DNA of 64,000 nt from assembly GCA_947089145.1 (NCBI GenBank), contig CAMUJH010000006.1:40684-104683 (forward strand), written 5' to 3'. Position 1 is the stretch's first letter; every line of letters begins with the position of its first letter. Shown here piece after piece: positions 61,192 to 64,000 of the stretch. The notes below the pieces were generated by a model that worked only from the letters and a program-made list of their open reading frames with translations, did no database searches and had not been told where the DNA came from. Position numbers and translations under genes: made by a program. Source of the DNA: an uncultured Hungatella sp. GTDB lineage: Bacteria > Bacillota > Clostridia > Lachnospirales > Lachnospiraceae.

Positions 61192-62592
61192 ATGAAATTA
61201 CATAACATGAAATTTCTGATGCTGCCTGTTGCCATGACTTTAAATCTGGCTCTTTGCGGCACTGCCTTAGGCGCTGTCAGCGCACCGCCTGAGGGACCGG
61301 GAGCGCCGGAGCACATTGCTTCTGGAACTCAGATTGCACAGGTTGAAGGATTTGACTGGGGTCCCGGTGTTACCAAGACCATCATTTCCCTGGATCAGAC
61401 CGTGACAGCAGACTCTGTTGCCGCCGCTAAGTTCTGTGCGATTGAGAATAAGCAGACTTACGATTATGAGGCATATGGAAAAGTGGCCAAGGAAGCTCCT
61501 TACACAAGGATAGAGGATCAGACTCACCGCATTATTACTGCTGCCTACACCTGTGATGAGAATGGTAACCGTACAGCCGACAGCTCTTCCCACATTGCTC
61601 TTGAGCTGAGATGCACCCCCAGCGAGGGTTCTTCTTTCTATTTCAGTTCCGGAACATGGCAGAACTCCTGGTGTGGTTTTTACAATCTGCAGGTTGATTT
61701 AATTGACGGCACGACTCTCACTACAGATAAGGGAACTCAGATAACCCTTCTGGCAGTGGAACAGGCCATTGACTGGGCTGAAGCCATTATGCCTGATCTG
61801 GAGGGAATTGATCTGTCCGGCACATTTACCAGTTCCCAGGGAGACAAGATGACCTATGCCTCCTTTGTCCCGGCTAATGCCAGTGAATCCCACAAAAGGC
61901 CTCTTGTTATCTGGCTTCACGGAGCCGGCGAGGGCGGTACTGACCCAAGGCTTGTCCTGTTAGGCAACAAAGTCACTGCTCTTACAAAGGCCGAATTCCA
62001 GAACAGAATGGGCGGCGCTTATATACTTACTCCCCAGGTTCCTGATTTCTGGATGACCTATGATAAAAACGGCTCCTGGCAGGACAACCCAGGTGTTGAC
62101 TCCATCCATCTTCAGGGCTTAAAAGAGCTGATTGATTCCTATGTGGCCGCCAATCCAGGCATTGACACCAACCGGATTCTTATTGGCGGATGCTCCAACG
62201 GCGGATACATGACCATGGATATGGTGCTTAATTATCCTGATTATTTTGCTGCGGCTTTCCCCATCTGCGAGGCATACAAAGATTCCTCTATTACGGATGA
62301 GCAGCTTCAGGCTATTAAGAATGTTCCTATTTGGTTTGTATATGCCAAGAATGACGACACGGTTGATCCATCTGCCCACGCAGTTCCCACTGTCAGCCGC
62401 TTAAGCGCCATGGGCGCTAACATCCGTGCAAGCGTATTTGATGACGTTCATGATATGACCGGCCTTTACAAGGCAGAGGACGGCTCTGCCCATCAGTATT
62501 CCGGTCACTGGTCCTGGCTGTACTTCTTCAATGATCAGTGCAGCAGCGGTCGTCTGAGTATGTGGACCTGGATGTCCAGACAGAGCAAATAA
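61192..62592 (+). CDS. Secreted alpha/beta hydrolase (esterase-like)
   Basis: A 466-residue protein with signal peptide (cleavage probably after TALGA). Residues about 35-200 form an all-beta N-terminal part. The hydrolase domain begins PLVIWLHGAGEGG. The nucleophile elbow is GGCSNGG (Ser), with candidate acid Asp in AKNDDTVDP and His in DVHDMTG. It resembles the PHB-depolymerase/feruloyl esterase-like secreted hydrolases. AAGGGGG precedes the ATG. Substrate unknown, probably a plant-polymer or host-derived ester. Confidence 0.85.
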   Translation: MKLHNMKFLMLPVAMTLNLALCGTALGAVSAPPEGPGAPEHIASGTQIAQVEGFDWGPGVTKTIISLDQTVTADSVAAAKFCAIENKQTYDYEAYGKVAKEAPYTRIEDQTHRIITAAYTCDENGNRTADSSSHIALELRCTPSEGSSFYFSSGTWQNSWCGFYNLQVDLIDGTTLTTDKGTQITLLAVEQAIDWAEAIMPDLEGIDLSGTFTSSQGDKMTYASFVPANASESHKRPLVIWLHGAGEGGTDPRLVLLGNKVTALTKAEFQNRMGGAYILTPQVPDFWMTYDKNGSWQDNPGVDSIHLQGLKELIDSYVAANPGIDTNRILIGGCSNGGYMTMDMVLNYPDYFAAAFPICEAYKDSSITDEQLQAIKNVPIWFVYAKNDDTVDPSAHAVPTVSRLSAMGANIRASVFDDVHDMTGLYKAEDGSAHQYSGHWSWLYFFNDQCSSGRLSMWTWMSRQSK

Positions 62593-62619
62593 GCATCTTT
62601 TCAGTACATAGACTATGAT

Positions 62620-62664
62620 AAAGCCAGGACGCGGATATTAGAGTTTATCTGCGTCCTGGCTTTT
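62620..62664. terminator. Bidirectional terminator
   Basis: AAAGCCAGGACGC with GCGTCCTGGCTTTT, between the convergent esterase and CBS genes. Confidence 0.85.
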
Positions 62665-62673
62665 GCATTTCCG

Positions 62674-63087
62674 TTACAGCATTTCTCTGCTCATATGCCC
62701 GTAGCAGTAACGGATAATGTCTTTCCTGGTAATAATCCCGATAAAATTTTCCTGATCATCTACCACCGGAACAAAATTCTGGTTCAAAGCTTTTCCGATC
62801 ATATCTTCCATCGTGGCGTCAATGGACACCGGACGGTTGTCAGATCTCCTGGGGATCGTGGTAACCGGCATGTGTTCTGCTTCTTTCAGGCTTAGATTGT
62901 ACTCGTTCTTAATGCCCCAAAGCATATCTCCTTCAGTAATTGTTCCAATGTACTTTCCCTGTTTATTAATCATGGGAACTGCCGTATACCGGTGATGCTC
63001 CATAATTTCCAGCGCCTGCCGCAGTGACTGATCATCATAGATATAGGCCACTTCGCTTTTAGGGGTCAGAAAAAACAGTATATTCAT
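62674..63087 (-). CDS. CBS-domain pair protein
   Basis: A 137-residue protein made of two CBS domains: residues about 5-60 (SLRQALEIMEHHRYTAVPMINKQGKYIGTITEGD has the usual form) and about 75-130 (DRPV... FVPVVDDQENFIGIITRKDIIRY). Such pairs bind adenine nucleotides. ATG at 63087 has AAGGAG upstream; the longer frame lacks a site. No partner gene is adjacent. Confidence 0.9.
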   Translation of the reverse strand: MNILFFLTPKSEVAYIYDDQSLRQALEIMEHHRYTAVPMINKQGKYIGTITEGDMLWGIKNEYNLSLKEAEHMPVTTIPRRSDNRPVSIDATMEDMIGKALNQNFVPVVDDQENFIGIITRKDIIRYCYGHMSREML

Positions 63088-63303
63088 AAAATGTCTCCTT
63101 GTATGTATATTTTTCGTAAATGCCATATGCCCAGCCTTCTAAAAACAGCCGGACCCCCTTTCCGCAGCATACCTTGCCGCAGTAACATATGATTGTATAA
63201 GTATACACCTCAGCTCTGAAAAACCTGTGAACAAATTATTAGTTTTTTCTAAATATCATTTAGTCCATTGGCACTGCAGCGAGAAAAAGAGCACTGCAGA
63301 AGC
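63088..63303. other. Intergenic region
   Basis: No gene seen. It contains the sequence TATCATTTAG, reminiscent of the GTCATTTAG motifs at 28987 and 56298. Confidence 0.4.
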
Positions 63304-63346
63304 AAACAGCCTGCCAATGAGATGTAATCCCATTGGCAGGCTGTTT
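63304..63346 (-). terminator. Terminator after wall-binding protein gene
   Basis: Perfect 16-bp stem (63304-63319 with 63331-63346), loop of 11 bases, weak T run. Confidence 0.7.
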
Positions 63347-63369
63347 CTTCAGCTGTCTTTAATTGTCAA

Positions 63370-64000
63370 TTACTGAATCTTCACCCCGTTTTCATCGACA
63401 CGATGTCCATCTGGCGTGACTTCATTTCGGAACATTCTTCCCTGTGTTCCGTCTGATTCCGAATTAAAATAGTATTCCTTTCCATCGATCATCACCCAGC
63501 CGGTCATCATCAAGCCCTTTAAGCCGTTTGATTCAGGGTTCATATAATAAATATTGCCGTCTTCCGGATCTGTATACCAGCCGATGATCATATCTCCCTT
63601 TTCATCAAAACGGAACCAGCCATAATTTTTCATCCCTGACTTTGTGTCCGCATAGGGATTTTCCACAGCTCCCCATCGGTTTATATAGGGAGCACCGGAT
63701 TCATCCGTAAACTTCCACTTTCCGTCGCTTCCTGCCGTCCATCTGCCTTTGGCCACATAAGATGGAAGACTGCCTGACGAACTGCTCCGGCGGGTTGTGC
63801 TTCTCCTGACTCCCGCTCCGTCGCCTTCGCTGCCGGAACTACTGCTTCCGCTGCCGGAACTGCCACTTCCGCTCCCGGAACTGCTGCCTCCGCTTCCATT
63901 TCCTGAACCAGTGCTTCCGCCGTTACCGTTTCCTGAGCCAGTGCCTCCGTTTCCTGAACCGGTGCTTCCGTTTCCTGAACCGGTGCTTCCGTTTCCTGAA
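63370..64000 (-). CDS. Surface protein with Ser/Gly/Asn linker and wall-binding repeats (5' end beyond window)
   Basis: Frame open from the window edge to the stop at 63370, about 210 residues visible. The N-terminal visible part is low complexity: tandem SGNGST units, then Ser/Gly runs with SGSEGDGAGVRR. The C-terminal part has choline-binding-like (cell-wall-binding) repeats: GRWTAGSDGKWKFTDES, MKNYGWFRFDEKGDMIIGWY, GNIYYMNPES and MMTGWVMIDGKEYYFNSES. Such repeats attach proteins to teichoic-acid-type wall polymers. The catalytic or functional domain is outside the window. Confidence 0.85.
   Translation of the reverse strand, partial: SGNGSTGSGNGSTGSGNGGTGSGNGNGGSTGSGNGSGGSSSGSGSGSSGSGSSSSGSEGDGAGVRRSTTRRSSSSGSLPSYVAKGRWTAGSDGKWKFTDESGAPYINRWGAVENPYADTKSGMKNYGWFRFDEKGDMIIGWYTDPEDGNIYYMNPESNGLKGLMMTGWVMIDGKEYYFNSESDGTQGRMFRNEVTPDGHRVDENGVKIQ
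63895..64000 (-). repeat. Short tandem repeats encoding the SGNGST linker
   Basis: 18-bp-type units reading TCAGGAAACGGAAGCACCGG on the minus strand, several copies with small variation, running to the window end. Confidence 0.75.

Noticed and set aside
28981-63265. GTCAATGTCATTTAG motif family (28981, 56291, partly 63254)
   Set aside because: Only a short match at three places; too little to call a repeat family from this window.
42398-64000. CRISPR array
   Set aside because: Repeats in this part are coding (Cys-rich gene, SGNG linker) or long duplications; no regular repeat-spacer pattern.

Overview
The window looks like chromosome from a spore-forming Clostridia species of the Lachnospiraceae type (Enterocloster/Lachnoclostridium-like). 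Grounds are protein character, near-50% GC outside the islands, tRNAs without encoded CCA, consensus sigma-A promoters, and sporulation genes (spoVAD/E, cotJABC). Species assignment is inference.

Layout. 1-6.1 kb: TetR-controlled surface protein plus RND/MMPL exporter. 6.1-12 kb: hybrid sensor kinase, minimal SufC-SufB pair, DUF4349 lipoprotein. 12-17.5 kb: tRNA-Leu, nitroreductase, moeA with the stump of a molybdopterin oxidoreductase, FMN-binding-like lipoprotein, chemoreceptor, two more tRNA-Leu. 17.5-21.8 kb: LysR regulator, purB, purC, small proteins. 21.9-25.5 kb: McrBC type IV restriction pair. 25.5-42.2 kb: housekeeping genes: dapB-dapA behind a lysine riboswitch, cobO, a two-OB-fold SSB-like gene, a 164-bp palindromic element, typA, yigZ, class A PBP, spoVAD-spoVAE behind a sigma-G-like promoter, an rRNA methyltransferase, aminopeptidase P, lpdA, a HAD phosphatase.

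42.3-47.5 kb: tRNA-Pro(GGG) followed directly by a tyrosine integrase and an AT-rich island. The island carries a duplicated Rpn (PD-(D/E)XK) nuclease module whose copies share a near-identical core but have different C-terminal tails, plus a free-standing tail ORF. 47.5-50.6 kb: methyltransferase with a possible leader peptide, small coiled-coil protein, SDR dehydrogenase with clustered operators.

50.9-61 kb, sporulation block: a Cys/Gly-repeat protein with a sigma-K-like promoter, a FAD/Rieske oxidoreductase, and cotJA-cotJB-cotJC. cotJC is split after codon 62 by a 6,442-bp insertion (54071-60512). The insertion has a large serine recombinase at one end and a sigma factor/anti-sigma/calcium-repeat protein module with gene remnants inside. 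Joining the cotJC halves at the shared GGTA restores one 205-codon frame. Joining the element ends creates a 40-bp site with perfect 10-bp inverted arms. This is what a skin-type, developmentally excised element would look like, and it is the main discovery of the window.

61.2-64 kb: secreted esterase-like hydrolase, CBS-domain protein, and the C-terminal part of a repeat-rich wall-binding protein that runs off the window.
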